Positions 1 through 8,108 of a DNA stretch of 15,465 nucleotides are shown here, in pieces. This stretch comes from Selenomonas sp. (GTDB taxonomy: Bacteria > Bacillota_C > Negativicutes > Selenomonadales > Selenomonadaceae), in NCBI RefSeq assembly GCF_024699275.1, contig NZ_JAILPX010000148.1:1-15465 (forward strand). Direction: 5' to 3'. How positions within the stretch are numbered: the stretch's first letter is position 1; each line of letters opens with the position of its first letter. The notes beneath the pieces were generated by a model that had not been told where the DNA came from, ran no database searches, and saw only the letters and a program-made list of their open reading frames with translations. A program made the position numbers and the translations under genes.

Positions 1-5
1 GGAAT

Positions 6-81
6 TCCCCGATAGTTCAGCCGGTAGAACGGTGGACTGTTAATCCATATGTCGCAGGTTCGAATCCTGCTCGGGGAGCCA
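6..81 (+). tRNA. tRNA-Asn (anticodon GUU)
   Basis: A full cloverleaf can be folded. The 7-bp acceptor stem pairs 6-12 with 71-77, the discriminator is G78, and CCA is encoded at 79-81. The anticodon stem encloses the loop CTGTTAA with anticodon GTT at 39-41, reading AAC/AAU. The T arm has the usual GGTTCGAATCC core. The promoter must lie before the window. Only one base separates it from the next tRNA, so the three tRNAs are surely processed from one transcript. Confidence 0.97.
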
Positions 82-82
82 T

Positions 83-157
83 GGCGCGTTGGTCAAGTGG
101 TTAAGACACCGCCCTTTCACGGCGGCTTCATGGGTTCGAATCCCATACGCGTCACCA
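83..157 (+). tRNA. tRNA-Glu (anticodon UUC)
   Basis: The acceptor stem pairs 83-89 with 147-153 (one G-U pair), the discriminator is A154 and CCA is encoded at 155-157. The anticodon stem CCGCC/GGCGG encloses the loop CTTTCAC, giving anticodon TTC at 116-118, which reads GAA/GAG. The T arm is GGGTTCGAATCCC. It is the middle gene of the three-tRNA array, one base after tRNA-Asn and four bases before tRNA-Val. Confidence 0.97.
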
Positions 158-161
158 TCAC

Positions 162-237
162 GGGCGATTAGCTCAGCTGGGAGAGCGCCTGCCTTACAAG
201 CAGGATGTCAGCAGTTCGATCCTGTTATCGCCCACCA
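162..237 (+). tRNA. tRNA-Val (anticodon UAC)
   Basis: The acceptor stem GGGCGAT (162-168) pairs with ATCGCCC, the discriminator is A234 and CCA is encoded at 235-237. The anticodon stem CCTGC/GCAGG encloses CTTACAA with anticodon TAC at 195-197, reading GUA and probably other Val codons by wobble. The T stem contains one G-U pair. It is the last gene of the array and is followed at once by an intrinsic terminator. Confidence 0.97.
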
Positions 238-247
238 TTTGAAATTT

Positions 248-271
248 AAGCTGCCGTAAGGCAGCTTTTTT
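248..271 (+). terminator. Intrinsic terminator of the tRNA array
   Basis: AAGCTGCC (248-255) pairs perfectly with GGCAGCTT (260-267) around a GTAA tetraloop, followed by a run of six T (266-271). It lies 10 bases after the CCA of tRNA-Val and ends the tRNA transcript. niaR begins only 28 bases later, so leaky readthrough may be what feeds niaR. Confidence 0.9.
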
Positions 272-298
272 GTTATACATTTTTGGGGAGGGGAATTT

Positions 299-817
299 AT
301 GACTACAGAGGAACGGCGGGAAGAAGTATTGCGCCGTTTGCAGGCGGCCAGTCAGCCGTTGACGGGAACAAGGCTTTCGCGAGAATTGGGCGTCAGCCGG
401 CAGATTATCGTAGGGGATGTGAGTATCCTGCGGGCTGAGGGCCAGCGGATTTTTGCCACTCCTCGGGGGTATATCATGCCTGGGGAGGATAATGGTCAAC
501 AAAAGATTACCCTGGTTTGCCGTCATTCTGCCCAGGAGATGGAAGCAGAGCTCAATGCCATCGTTGATAATGGCGGAGCTGTACTGGATGTTATCGTGGA
601 GCATCCGGTCTATGGACCACTCAAAAGCGATTTATTATTGGAGAGCCGCCGGGACGTGAAGAACTTTCTGACGAAGATGAAGAAATGTCAGGCCAATCCA
701 CTGCTGGTGGTGACGGGGGGCATTCATATCCATACGGTCAGAGTACCCAATGAAGAGGTACTGGCCGCTATCAGACAGGAGTTGCAGCTGCTGGGGATCT
801 TGGTAAATATTGCGTGA
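299..817 (+). CDS. niaR: Niacin-responsive transcriptional repressor NiaR (HTH + 3H domain)
   Basis: This 172-residue protein fits the NiaR/YrxA family, DNA-binding repressors that sense nicotinic acid and shut down NAD biosynthesis or niacin uptake genes. Residues about 5-55 form a winged helix-turn-helix (HTH_11 type; TGTRLSRELGVSRQIIVGDV region). Residues about 70-172 form the 3H domain, named for conserved metal-binding histidines: H76, H102 (VEHPVYG) and H143/H145 (GGIHIHTVR) are visible. The ATG at 299 has a strong GGGGAGGGG ribosome binding site at 285-293. No NAD gene is adjacent, so its targets lie elsewhere. I see no good promoter between the tRNA terminator and the start, so transcription may come through that terminator. 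Length matches the family. The function is assigned from family knowledge; the regulated genes are unknown here. Confidence 0.9.
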   Translation: MTTEERREEVLRRLQAASQPLTGTRLSRELGVSRQIIVGDVSILRAEGQRIFATPRGYIMPGEDNGQQKITLVCRHSAQEMEAELNAIVDNGGAVLDVIVEHPVYGPLKSDLLLESRRDVKNFLTKMKKCQANPLLVVTGGIHIHTVRVPNEEVLAAIRQELQLLGILVNIA

Positions 818-838
818 GATTTCCCTTCGTAGTATAAT
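810..838 (+). promoter_or_regulatory. Candidate sigma-A promoter for the HD-domain gene/glnS operon
   Basis: TTGCGT (810-815) and TATAAT (833-838) are separated by 17 bases. The -35 box overlaps the end of niaR, and transcription would begin near 845, leaving a leader of about 115 bases before the TTG start at 962. The perfect -10 hexamer and ideal spacing support it; the -35 matches at four of six positions. I recognise no riboswitch class in the leader. Confidence 0.6.
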
Positions 839-961
839 AAACTGTACTTCTTGGTAAGCCTGCTGGATTTTTCTGTTTTTCGTTTACTTATTGGAGGATG
901 GAGAACGCTTGTTTTTGCAGGTTGCTGCAGTCCAATTTTTCGAGTAAAGAAGGCATTATAA

Positions 962-1780
962 TTGGAAGAATTACTAAAAAAGATGCATTCCTGGATGGAT
1001 GCTTATATGAAGCGCTTTGTTACCGATGACGAAGAGGTCATGCAGGGCATCCGGATTAAGATGGAACATACTGGCTATGTGACGGCCATTGCCCGGGAAC
1101 TGGCTCAGCATCTGGCTCTTGTTGAACACGATGTGCAGCTGGCGGAAGTTATGGGGCTTTTTCATGATGTGGGCCGCTTTCGGCAGTACAGTGTCTACAA
1201 AACTTTTAATGATGCGCAGTCCGAGGACCATGCGGATTTAGGGTTGAAGGTTTTGGCCGAAGAGATGCCTTATATGAAAGATTTATCGGCTGAAGATGGA
1301 GCACTGGTCCGTTATGCTATCCGCTATCACAATAAGAAAGAGATTCCGGCAGATGCATCGGGGCGGCAGCTGCTTTTTGCCAGACTTTTGCGGGATGCAG
1401 ATAAGCTGGATATTTATCGGGTACTGGCGCCTTTTTTAGATCCGGAAAATGAACAGAATGCACCCCGCTCTTTGGAAGCGGGTACTGATCAGACCATCAG
1501 TCCGGATTTCATTGAAGCCTTCACAAATGGCGTACAGGCGGATTTTCGCAAGTTGAGAACCTTGGGAGATCGTAAGCTGGTAAGGCTTTTGTGGGTCTAT
1601 GATGTGAATTTTGGCTGGACTTTACAGAAGATGGTAGAACGGGGCTATATCCAGAATATCATCAATCACCTGCCTGCTCAGGAGGGCGTTGATGTTGGCG
1701 TTAAACGCCTTTGGGAATATATAGAGAAAAAATGCGCAGCGCCGGATGAGGTGTCTGGGTGTATAAAGGAGAGAATGTAA
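962..1780 (+). CDS. HD-domain protein, putative metal-dependent phosphohydrolase
   Basis: This 272-residue protein has the ligand pattern of the HD superfamily, metal-dependent phosphohydrolases acting on nucleotides or other phosphate esters. H36 (MEHTGYV) comes first, then the H68-D69 doublet ([10 protein letters not shown]), H90 in SEDHADLG, H123 in IRYHNKKE, and D147 in RDADKLD. The C-terminal third (about 160-272) has no motif I recognise. No membrane segment or signal peptide is evident. The start is TTG at 962, chosen because AGAAGG (948-953) sits 8 bases upstream; the first in-frame ATG, at 983, has no ribosome binding site. Its stop TAA shares its last base with the glnS ATG (TAATG), so the two are translationally coupled. 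Substrate is unknown. The coupling to glnS suggests co-expression but does not define its role. Confidence 0.8.
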   Translation: MEELLKKMHSWMDAYMKRFVTDDEEVMQGIRIKMEHTGYVTAIARELAQHLALVEHDVQLAEVMGLFHDVGRFRQYSVYKTFNDAQSEDHADLGLKVLAEEMPYMKDLSAEDGALVRYAIRYHNKKEIPADASGRQLLFARLLRDADKLDIYRVLAPFLDPENEQNAPRSLEAGTDQTISPDFIEAFTNGVQADFRKLRTLGDRKLVRLLWVYDVNFGWTLQKMVERGYIQNIINHLPAQEGVDVGVKRLWEYIEKKCAAPDEVSGCIKERM

Positions 1781-3456
1781 TGGCAGAAAATACGACAATC
1801 GCCACCAATTTTGTGCAGAATGCGATTGAGGAAGACCTGAAGAACGGTAAATACACCGAGGGGATTCATACCCGTTTTCCACCTGAACCTAATGGTTATC
1901 TGCACATTGGTCATGCAAAATCCATATGCCTGAACTTTGGCCTGGCGGAGTATAATCATGGCCTTTGCAATCTGCGGTTTGATGACACCAATCCCACCAA
2001 GGAAGATACGGAGTATGTGGATTCTATCCAGGAGGATATCCGCTGGTTGGGATTCAGTTGGCAAAAGCGTATGTACTATGCTTCCGATTACTTTGATAAG
2101 CTCTATAACTATGCGGTTGAGCTCATCAAAAAGGGTCTTGCTTATGTGGATGATTTGACGGCTGAGGAAATCAAGGAATATCGTGGAACCCTTACAGAAC
2201 CTGGTAAGGAAAGCCCTTATCGCAATCGCAGCGTGGAGGAGAACCTCGATTTGTTCGCACGCATGAAGGCTGGGGAGTTTGCTGATGGTGCAAAGGTTCT
2301 CCGGGCTAAGATTGATATGGCTTCGCCTAATATGGTCATGCGTGATACGGTAATCTATCGCATTGCCCATGCCCATCATCACCGTACAGGGGATAAATGG
2401 TGCATCTATCCCATGTATGATTTTGCACATCCCCTTTCCGATGCCATCGAGGGCATTACCCATTCGGTCTGCACGCTGGAATTTGAGGAGCATCGTCCGT
2501 TTTATGACTGGTTGCTCGAAAATCTCGGCTTTGATGTGAATACCCGTCCCCGCCAGATTGAGTTTGCCCGCTTGAATCTGACCAATACGGTGACCAGTAA
2601 GCGGAAACTGCGTCAGCTGGTGGAGGAAGGTCATGTGCGCGGTTGGGATGATCCCCGAATGCCGACCATTTCCGGCTTGCGCCGTAGAGGATATACGCCG
2701 GCTGCACTGCGTAAGTTCTGTGAGGAAATCGGCGTAGCCAAGGGCAACAGTCTGGTGGACGTGGCCATGCTGGAATCCTGTGTACGGGCTGATTTGAATG
2801 AAAATGCAGATAGAATCATGGCGGTGCTCCGTCCGTTAAAGGTCGTGATTACCAATTACCCTGAGGATAAGGAAGAATGGCTATTGGGCGATAACAATCC
2901 GCTCCATGGCGGTCATCGCTTTATTCCCTTCTCCCGGGAAATCTATATCGAGCAGGAAGATTTCATGGAAGAGGCACCGAAGAAATTCTTCCGCCTGAAG
3001 CCGGGAGGCGAGGTTCGTCTGAAGCATGCCTATATCATCAAATGTGATGAGGTTGTTAAGGACGAAAAGGGTAACGTGGTGGAACTTCGCTGCACTGCGG
3101 ATCTTGATTCTAAAACCGGCGGCGCAACGGCCGGCCGTAAGATAAAGGGAACGATTCATTGGGTAGCAGCAAAGACTGCTGTGTCCGCAGAGGTACGTCT
3201 TTACGATTATCTGCTGGAAACCGATGAAAATGGGAACCTACCCGATGATTTTATCGGTGCCCTCAATAAGAATTCTTTGGAAATCATTGAAAATGCCTGG
3301 GTGGAACCCAGTGTAAACCTTCAGGCAGCAGGTAAGCATTATCAGTTCCTGCGTACAGGATATTTTGTAATCGATCCGGATACCACACCCGATAAACTGG
3401 TGTTTAACCGGGTGGTGGGCCTGAGAGATAGTTGGGCCAAAGAAAAGAATAAATAA
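1780..3456 (+). CDS. glnS: Glutaminyl-tRNA synthetase (GlnRS, class Ic)
   Basis: GlnRS charges tRNA-Gln directly with glutamine in the cytoplasm. The 558-residue protein is close to the E. coli length (about 554). The N-terminal Rossmann domain carries [12 protein letters not shown] with the HIGH box at 42-45. The KMSKS equivalent is VTSKR at 271-275, as in bacterial GlnRS (VMSKR). The C-terminal half, about 340-558, is the anticodon-binding beta-barrel region. The region reading [11 protein letters not shown] is also typical. The ATG at 1780 is preferred over an in-frame GTG at 1759 because AGGAG (1767-1771) lies 8 bases before it and the ATG abuts the HD-gene stop. Most Firmicutes instead make Gln-tRNA by Glu-tRNA amidotransferase (GatCAB), so a GlnRS suggests ancient horizontal acquisition. 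A GluRS is excluded by the full-length match to GlnRS-specific segments. Confidence 0.97.
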   Translation: MAENTTIATNFVQNAIEEDLKNGKYTEGIHTRFPPEPNGYLHIGHAKSICLNFGLAEYNHGLCNLRFDDTNPTKEDTEYVDSIQEDIRWLGFSWQKRMYYASDYFDKLYNYAVELIKKGLAYVDDLTAEEIKEYRGTLTEPGKESPYRNRSVEENLDLFARMKAGEFADGAKVLRAKIDMASPNMVMRDTVIYRIAHAHHHRTGDKWCIYPMYDFAHPLSDAIEGITHSVCTLEFEEHRPFYDWLLENLGFDVNTRPRQIEFARLNLTNTVTSKRKLRQLVEEGHVRGWDDPRMPTISGLRRRGYTPAALRKFCEEIGVAKGNSLVDVAMLESCVRADLNENADRIMAVLRPLKVVITNYPEDKEEWLLGDNNPLHGGHRFIPFSREIYIEQEDFMEEAPKKFFRLKPGGEVRLKHAYIIKCDEVVKDEKGNVVELRCTADLDSKTGGATAGRKIKGTIHWVAAKTAVSAEVRLYDYLLETDENGNLPDDFIGALNKNSLEIIENAWVEPSVNLQAAGKHYQFLRTGYFVIDPDTTPDKLVFNRVVGLRDSWAKEKNK

Positions 3457-3492
3457 CTACAGGATTGTGGAAAGAGAAGGAAGGGTTAAAGC

Positions 3493-4773
3493 TTGAATTC
3501 AACAATGCTCGCCATCGTTATCTTCGTTGCGGCTTATGCGCTGATTATCTCGGAGAAAGTACACCGCACGATTGTTGGTATCTTTGGCGCTATGCTGATG
3601 ATTCTCTTTGGAATTATCAGTCAGGAAACCGCGATTCATCACATTGACTTTAATACATTAGGTCTTCTTATGGGGATGATGATTATCGTCAATATTACCA
3701 GTGAGACGGGACTATTCAATTTCTTGGCCATCTGGGCTGCTAAAAAGGTCAAGGCTAAACCGGTGGCGCTGCTGGTGGCCTTGTCGGCCATCACGGCGGT
3801 TTGTTCAGCTTTGCTGGATAATGTGACAACGGTATTGTTGACGGTCCCCATCACCTTTAGCATCACTTCGCAGTTAAAGGTGGATGTAAAGCCATACCTT
3901 ATGGCACAGATTATTTCCTCCAATATCGGGGGAACGGCCACCCTTATCGGTGATCCGCCGAACATTATGATTGGCAGTGCTGTGGGCCTGAGCTTTATGG
4001 ATTTCCTGCAGAACATGACCTTGGTATCGGTGGCCATCTTTATCGTGGTGCAGTTCCTGTTGGTGGCCATTTATGGCAGTAAGCTCAAGACGACTCCGGA
4101 ACTGCAGGAAAAAGTCATGCGCCTTAACGCCAAGAGTCAGATTGCCGATAAGGACTTGCTGAAAAAATGCCTGGCGGTGATTTTCTTTACGATTACCCTC
4201 TTCACGCTGCATGGGGCTTTGGGCTTGGAGACGGCAACGGCTGCCCTTACTGGTGCCGGCCTCTTGCTGCTTATCACCTATACCCGCAATGAGGCGATGA
4301 TTGCCAAGGTCCTCTCCAAGGTGGAGTGGCTGGCGATTTTCTTCTTTGCCGGTTTGTTTGTTCTCGTAGGTGCTTTGGTGGAAACCGGGGTTATCAAGGC
4401 CATGGCAGCAGAAGCGTTGACGGTTACCAATGGCAATGTGCCCATGACAGCCATGCTTATCCTGTGGATGAGTGCGGTGGCTTCGGCCTTTATTGATAAC
4501 ATTCCCTTTGTAGCAACCCTGATTCCGCTGATTCAGGATATGGGACAGATGGGCCTTTCCAATCTGGAACCCATGTGGTGGAGTTTGGCTTTGGGTGCCT
4601 GCCTGGGCGGCAATGGTACGCTGATTGGTGCTTCGGCTAACGTAGTGGTGGCATCCCTGGCAGCTCAGCATGGCAAGCAGATCTCCTTTATCGGTTTTAT
4701 GAAGGTTGCCTTCCCGGTGATGATTCTCACCATTATTATGGCCAATATCTACATTTGGATTTGGCATCTCTAA
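3493..4773 (+). CDS. ArsB/NhaD/CitM-type membrane transporter (ion transporter superfamily)
   Basis: This 426-residue, highly hydrophobic protein has about 10-12 membrane segments and belongs to the ion transporter superfamily that includes ArsB, NhaD, CitM and the P-protein. Two internal repeats are clear: LLDNVTTVLLTVP (107-119) matches FIDNIPFVATLIP (333-345), and NIGGTATLIGDPPNIMIG (144-161) matches LGGNGTLIGASANVVVA (371-387). These paired motifs form the two half-transport sites with opposite topology. The polar stretch 197-225 is the central cytoplasmic loop. The substrate cannot be read from sequence: arsenite, sodium/proton exchange or a di/tricarboxylate are all possible, and no ars gene is adjacent. 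The TTG at 3493 is chosen because AAGGAAGGG (3477-3485) sits just upstream; the ATG at 3505 is too far from it. It lies 36 bases after glnS with no terminator between, so it is probably in the same operon. Confidence 0.85.
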   Translation: MNSTMLAIVIFVAAYALIISEKVHRTIVGIFGAMLMILFGIISQETAIHHIDFNTLGLLMGMMIIVNITSETGLFNFLAIWAAKKVKAKPVALLVALSAITAVCSALLDNVTTVLLTVPITFSITSQLKVDVKPYLMAQIISSNIGGTATLIGDPPNIMIGSAVGLSFMDFLQNMTLVSVAIFIVVQFLLVAIYGSKLKTTPELQEKVMRLNAKSQIADKDLLKKCLAVIFFTITLFTLHGALGLETATAALTGAGLLLLITYTRNEAMIAKVLSKVEWLAIFFFAGLFVLVGALVETGVIKAMAAEALTVTNGNVPMTAMLILWMSAVASAFIDNIPFVATLIPLIQDMGQMGLSNLEPMWWSLALGACLGGNGTLIGASANVVVASLAAQHGKQISFIGFMKVAFPVMILTIIMANIYIWIWHL

Positions 4774-4778
4774 GAATG

Positions 4779-4893
4779 TAATGAGGCAGGAAATGGTCCC
4801 TCGTCTTATCGTGGGGAATACATAGCCAAACAGGCGGCGATTATAGCGCCCGCCTCATTGAAAAGCCAAGCGGTTTTGTCCCTGGCAAAATTG
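4779..4893 (+). promoter_or_regulatory. Structured non-coding segment before prmA, class not recognised
   Basis: Directly after the transporter stop, AATGAGGC (4780-4787) can pair with GCCTCATT (4852-4859), closing about 65 bases. Inside are a hairpin TCCCTCG/CGTGGGGA (about 4797-4818, one bulge) and a GC-rich hairpin from GGCGG near 4833. A further hairpin follows, CGGTTTTG (4871-4878) with CAAAATTG (4886-4893), which includes two G-U pairs. The segment leads into the terminator at 4919-4959. It could be a regulatory leader of prmA or a folded 3' end of the transporter mRNA. I compared it by eye with common riboswitch cores and matched none. Confidence 0.4.
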
Positions 4894-4918
4894 GAACAAC
4901 GGTGTTATAACAATAGAT

Positions 4919-4959
4919 CTCCCTATAGGCTGAATTGTGGCATATAGGGAGTCTTTTTT
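4919..4959 (+). terminator. Intrinsic terminator abutting the prmA ribosome binding site
   Basis: CTCCCTATA (4919-4927) pairs perfectly with TATAGGGAG (4943-4951), followed by TCTTTTTT (4952-4959). The prmA ribosome binding site begins 6 bases later. It may end the HD gene-glnS-transporter transcript, but because there is no room for a promoter after it, prmA transcripts must either read through it or be controlled at it. A weak promoter-like pair TGGCAA (4883-4888) and TATAAC (4906-4911), 17 bases apart, lies just before the hairpin. Confidence 0.85.
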
Positions 4960-4977
4960 CAAAAAGGAGCGATGTAC

Positions 4978-5928
4978 ATGCAGTGGGCGGAAGTCAGCAT
5001 ACAGACCACCCATGAGGCTACTGATGTGGTGGCCGAGATTTATCACGATTTAGGAGCTTCCGGTGTGGTCATTGAAGACCCGGAGATGCTCAATAGCTAT
5101 ATCGATGCAGGCCAGTGGGATTTTTCCGGGATAGAACGGGCAGAGGATACCAGTGTGGTTACGGTTAAAGCATATCTGCCTGTGGATGATGATTTGGACG
5201 ATAAACTGCGTCGTTTTGAGCTACGGATTCAGGAGTTCAAAGCTATGGCCGATGATGATATGGACAAGGGACCGTGCACAATTTCCTGGAACACCGTGCG
5301 GGATGAGGATTGGGCAGATAACTGGAAGGCTTATTTTCACCCGGAAAAGGTTGGCGGGATGATTGTGATTAAACCCACCTGGGAAGATTATGAAGCAAGT
5401 CCTGATGATATTGTCATAGAATTGGATCCGGGTTCAGCTTTTGGGACGGGTACTCATCCCACCACTGCGATGTGCATTCGGGAATTGGAAACACTGGTCA
5501 AGGGTGGCATGAAGGTCTTTGACGTGGGAACTGGTTCAGGTGTGCTTTCCATTGCTGCGGCGAAACTGGGGGCTACGGACGTTACGGCCATGGATTATGA
5601 CAAGGTTGCAGTGGGAGTAGCGGCAGAGAATATCCGCCAAAATGGTGTGGAAGATGTGGTGAAGACCGGCGTCAGTGACATATTGAAATCCTTCCCGGGC
5701 AAGGCCGATTTGATTGTGGCCAATATCATTGCGGATATCATCATCCTGCTTTTTGACCAACTGGATGAGCATTTAGCTGAAGGCGGGCATTTGCTGGCTT
5801 CCGGCATCATCACGGAGCGACTGGCCGATGTGACGGAGGCTTGTCTCGCCCATGGTTTTGTGGTGGACAAGGTGACGGAAGAAAAGGGTTGGGCCGCTAT
5901 AACCATCAGCCGGGGTGATGGGAAATGA
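4978..5928 (+). CDS. prmA: Ribosomal protein L11 methyltransferase PrmA
   Basis: PrmA uses S-adenosylmethionine to trimethylate amino groups of ribosomal protein L11 in the cytoplasm. The 316-residue length is normal. The N-terminal domain (about 1-120) is the L11-recognition part, beginning MQWAEVSIQTT. The catalytic domain shows the PrmA signature LDPGSAFGTGTHPTT (just before residue 170), the AdoMet loop FDVGTGSG (181-188) and VANII (247-251), which holds the family's conserved Asn. The ATG at 4978 is chosen over that at 4972 because AGGAG (4965-4969) leaves 8 bases to the former but only 2 to the latter. It overlaps rsmE by four bases (ATGA), indicating translational coupling. Its transcription appears to pass an upstream terminator, so attenuation is possible. 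Confidence 0.95.
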   Translation: MQWAEVSIQTTHEATDVVAEIYHDLGASGVVIEDPEMLNSYIDAGQWDFSGIERAEDTSVVTVKAYLPVDDDLDDKLRRFELRIQEFKAMADDDMDKGPCTISWNTVRDEDWADNWKAYFHPEKVGGMIVIKPTWEDYEASPDDIVIELDPGSAFGTGTHPTTAMCIRELETLVKGGMKVFDVGTGSGVLSIAAAKLGATDVTAMDYDKVAVGVAAENIRQNGVEDVVKTGVSDILKSFPGKADLIVANIIADIIILLFDQLDEHLAEGGHLLASGIITERLADVTEACLAHGFVVDKVTEEKGWAAITISRGDGK

Positions 5929-6662
5929 GATGGTTGTTCTACAAGGGAAAACTGGCGGATACCATCGAGATTACCGGCAGTGATGCGCATCATCTCATGC
6001 ATGTTATGCGGGCTAAGGCTGGACAAAAGGTTACGGTGGTGGATGATGCAGGACAGGTAGCTGCTATGGAAATGACGGCTTTTCGGGAAGACGCGGTAAC
6101 GCTGACTTTGCTGGAAAGATTGGCAGCGGATACGGAATCGCCTTTGGAGCTGGTGTTGGCCCAGTGTCTCTTAAAGGCGGACAAGATGGATTATGTGGTG
6201 CAAAAGGCTGTGGAACTGGGGGTAACGTCAATTATTCCTGTAAAAAGTCATAACTGTGTGGTGCGTTATGATGCGAAAAAAGCAGCCGCCCGGCAGTCCC
6301 GTTGGCAGAAGATTGCTGAGGAGGCTGCTAAGCAGTGTGGACGTACATCTCTGACCGAGGTTTTGCCCATATGCGAGTTAGCCGTCTTGTTACAGGAAAA
6401 CAGCCACGCAGAGGATACGGAAATTGTCTTTTGTTACGAAAATGAAGAGGAGCATGCGGTAAAATCATGTTTGCAGGCAGCTCGGGGAAAGCGCCTTATC
6501 CTGCTGATTGGGCCAGAGGGAGGTTTTACCCTGGACGAGGCTGCGCAGGTACAGGAAGCCGGCGGCAAGGCTGTGACTTTAGGGCCTAGAATCCTGCGGG
6601 CGGAAACAGCGGCAGTGGCGGCTATTACCGTTGCCCAGTATGAAAATGGAGATTTAGGATAG
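5925..6662 (+). CDS. rsmE: 16S rRNA m3U1498 methyltransferase RsmE
   Basis: RsmE methylates N3 of U1498 in 16S rRNA of the 30S subunit. This 245-residue protein has an N-terminal PUA-like RNA-binding domain (about 1-70) and a C-terminal SPOUT domain with its trefoil knot. Family motifs seen are KADKMDYVVQKAVELGV (84-100), EEAAKQCGR (132-140), GPEGG (196-200, the AdoMet-binding loop) and LGPRILRAETA (219-229). The ATG overlaps the prmA stop as ATGA; this gene pair is common in bacteria. A purine-rich ribosome binding site lies inside the end of prmA. It is followed 15 bases later by mtaB, so prmA-rsmE-mtaB form one operon. Confidence 0.95.
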   Translation: MRWLFYKGKLADTIEITGSDAHHLMHVMRAKAGQKVTVVDDAGQVAAMEMTAFREDAVTLTLLERLAADTESPLELVLAQCLLKADKMDYVVQKAVELGVTSIIPVKSHNCVVRYDAKKAAARQSRWQKIAEEAAKQCGRTSLTEVLPICELAVLLQENSHAEDTEIVFCYENEEEHAVKSCLQAARGKRLILLIGPEGGFTLDEAAQVQEAGGKAVTLGPRILRAETAAVAAITVAQYENGDLG

Positions 6663-6677
6663 GAAGGAAGTATTATT

Positions 6678-7973
6678 TTGCCAAAGGTGGCACTTACGAC
6701 CTTGGGCTGCAAGGTCAATCAGTTTGAAACGGAAACCATGGAAGGACTGTTCAAGAAAAAGGGTTACGATATTGTGCCCTTTGAGGAGCGGGCTGATTTC
6801 TATGTAATCAATACCTGTTCGGTGACGAGTTTGGGAGACCGGAAATCCCGGCAGATTATTCGCCGGGCACAACGCACGAACGAAAATGCCATTATTGCGG
6901 TATGCGGCTGCTACGCCCAGGTACATCCTGAGGAAATCAAAGCCATTGACGGGGTGCGGGTAGTCCTGGGAACCAAGGAGCGCAGCAAGATTGTGGAATA
7001 TGTGGAACAGGCGGCTCGGGAGGATGGCATCCTGGATGAAGTGGGGAACATCATGGAGTCCCATGAGTTCGAGGATATCCCCCTCTACGATATGCCGCAG
7101 CGTACCCGGGCTTTTCTGAAGATTGAGGATGGATGCCAGAATTTCTGCTCGTACTGCATTATTCCCTATGCCAGGGGGCCGGTAAAGTCCCGGCATTTGG
7201 ATAAGATTCACAGTGAAGCCCGCAAGTTGGTAGACGCTGGTTTCAAGGAAATCGTGCTGACGGGAATCCATCTGGGGGCCTATGGCCGCGACCTGGAGGA
7301 GAATGTCACTCTGGCCGATGCCTGTCGGGAAGTGTTGAAGGTGGAAGGGCTGAAGCGCTTGCGCCTGGGTTCTCTGGAATCCATCGAATTGTCACCGGAT
7401 CTATTTGCTCTTATCCGGGAGGATGAGCGCTTCTGTGCGCATCTGCATCTGCCTTTGCAGGCCGGTTCGGATGCCGTGCTCAAGGATATGAATCGTCATT
7501 ACGATACGGCAGAATTTGGCCGCTTGATTGAGCAGGTGGAACGGGAAGTTCCGGGAGTGGCGGTGTCCACGGATATTATTGTGGGGTTTCCGGGGGAAAC
7601 GGAAGCGCAGTTTGCGGATAGTCTCCAGTTTGTGGAGAAGATGAATTTTTCCCGCATGCACGTATTTCCCTATTCCAAGCGCAGTGGTACGCCTGCAGCA
7701 GAGCGCAAGGATCAGGTGCCCGAACCGGTAAAAAAAGAACGGGCCAGACGCATGCAGGAATTGGCCAGCCGCAAGACCGAGGATTTTCATAAGAGTTTCC
7801 TGGGGCAAACCTTGCGGGTGCTCTTTGAAACCAATACGGACGGGATTACCGATGGCTTAACGGATAATTATATCCGGGTCTATACGAAGGACGAAGTGTC
7901 CTGTGGTGAGATTTATGAAGTAGAGCTTCAGAACCTATATAAAGACGGTGTCTGGGGCTGCGTGAAAAAATAA
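6678..7973 (+). CDS. mtaB: tRNA t6A37 methylthiotransferase MtaB (radical SAM)
   Basis: MtaB adds a methylthio group to t6A at position 37 of ANN-reading tRNAs, giving ms2t6A. The 431-residue protein has three domains: the N-terminal UPF0004 domain, whose cluster ligands fit C11, C47 and C78; the radical SAM core with C153-x3-C157-x2-C160; and a C-terminal TRAM domain from about residue 372. The opening MPKVALTTLGCKVNQFE and the GCQNFCSYCIIPYARG segment favour MtaB/YqeV over MiaB (which acts on i6A) or RimO (which acts on S12). The start is TTG at 6678 with AGGAAGGA at 6661-6668; the next Met is at residue 21, after the first cluster cysteine, so TTG is needed. The modification aids codon reading by tRNAs for Ile, Thr, Asn, Lys, Ser, Arg and Met. 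Confidence 0.93.
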   Translation: MPKVALTTLGCKVNQFETETMEGLFKKKGYDIVPFEERADFYVINTCSVTSLGDRKSRQIIRRAQRTNENAIIAVCGCYAQVHPEEIKAIDGVRVVLGTKERSKIVEYVEQAAREDGILDEVGNIMESHEFEDIPLYDMPQRTRAFLKIEDGCQNFCSYCIIPYARGPVKSRHLDKIHSEARKLVDAGFKEIVLTGIHLGAYGRDLEENVTLADACREVLKVEGLKRLRLGSLESIELSPDLFALIREDERFCAHLHLPLQAGSDAVLKDMNRHYDTAEFGRLIEQVEREVPGVAVSTDIIVGFPGETEAQFADSLQFVEKMNFSRMHVFPYSKRSGTPAAERKDQVPEPVKKERARRMQELASRKTEDFHKSFLGQTLRVLFETNTDGITDGLTDNYIRVYTKDEVSCGEIYEVELQNLYKDGVWGCVKK

Positions 7974-7988
7974 AGAAGAAATTAAGGG

Positions 7989-8076
7989 CTCGTGGGCTGA
8001 TGCTGTTTTCCTTTCTTATCGATATGCTGATAAGAGCTGTGGGAGGACACCATTGGTGCCACGGGTTGTTGTTTTT
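7989..8076 (+). terminator. Possible weak terminator after mtaB, with an alternative pairing
   Basis: CTGTGG (8037-8042) pairs with CCACGG (8059-8064) above a 5-base bulge and an inner CACC/GGTG stem (8048-8058). GTTGTTGTTTTT (8065-8076) follows, a T-rich but interrupted tail. The same 3' arm can instead pair with CTCGTGG at 7989-7995, enclosing a CTTATC/GATAAG hairpin (8015-8034). This may simply be an imperfect end of the mtaB transcript. Confidence 0.4.
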
Positions 8077-8108
8077 CGCTTTTACCAGGATGCAGGCAAT
8101 GAAAATTT

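Noticed and set aside
1..7. An EcoRI site (GAATTC) at the very start of the window, possibly a cloning junction
   Set aside because: It overlaps the natural 5' end of tRNA-Asn, and nothing else suggests a vector or a chimeric join.
272..298. TTATACAT near 273 as a -10 box for niaR
   Set aside because: The matching -35 position falls inside the tRNA terminator hairpin with no similarity to TTGACA, and transcription would begin within the niaR ribosome binding site.
898..1029. A 43-residue out-of-frame small ORF starting at ATG 898 and overlapping the start of the HD gene
   Set aside because: GGAGG directly abuts the ATG, too close for a working ribosome binding site. The peptide has no clear character, and its end falls inside a real gene in another frame.
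3874..4767. A 297-codon open frame on the - strand opposite the transporter
   Set aside because: It is again in the codon-aligned antisense register, with a His/Gln-rich composition expected from complementing hydrophobic codons. No family is recognisable.
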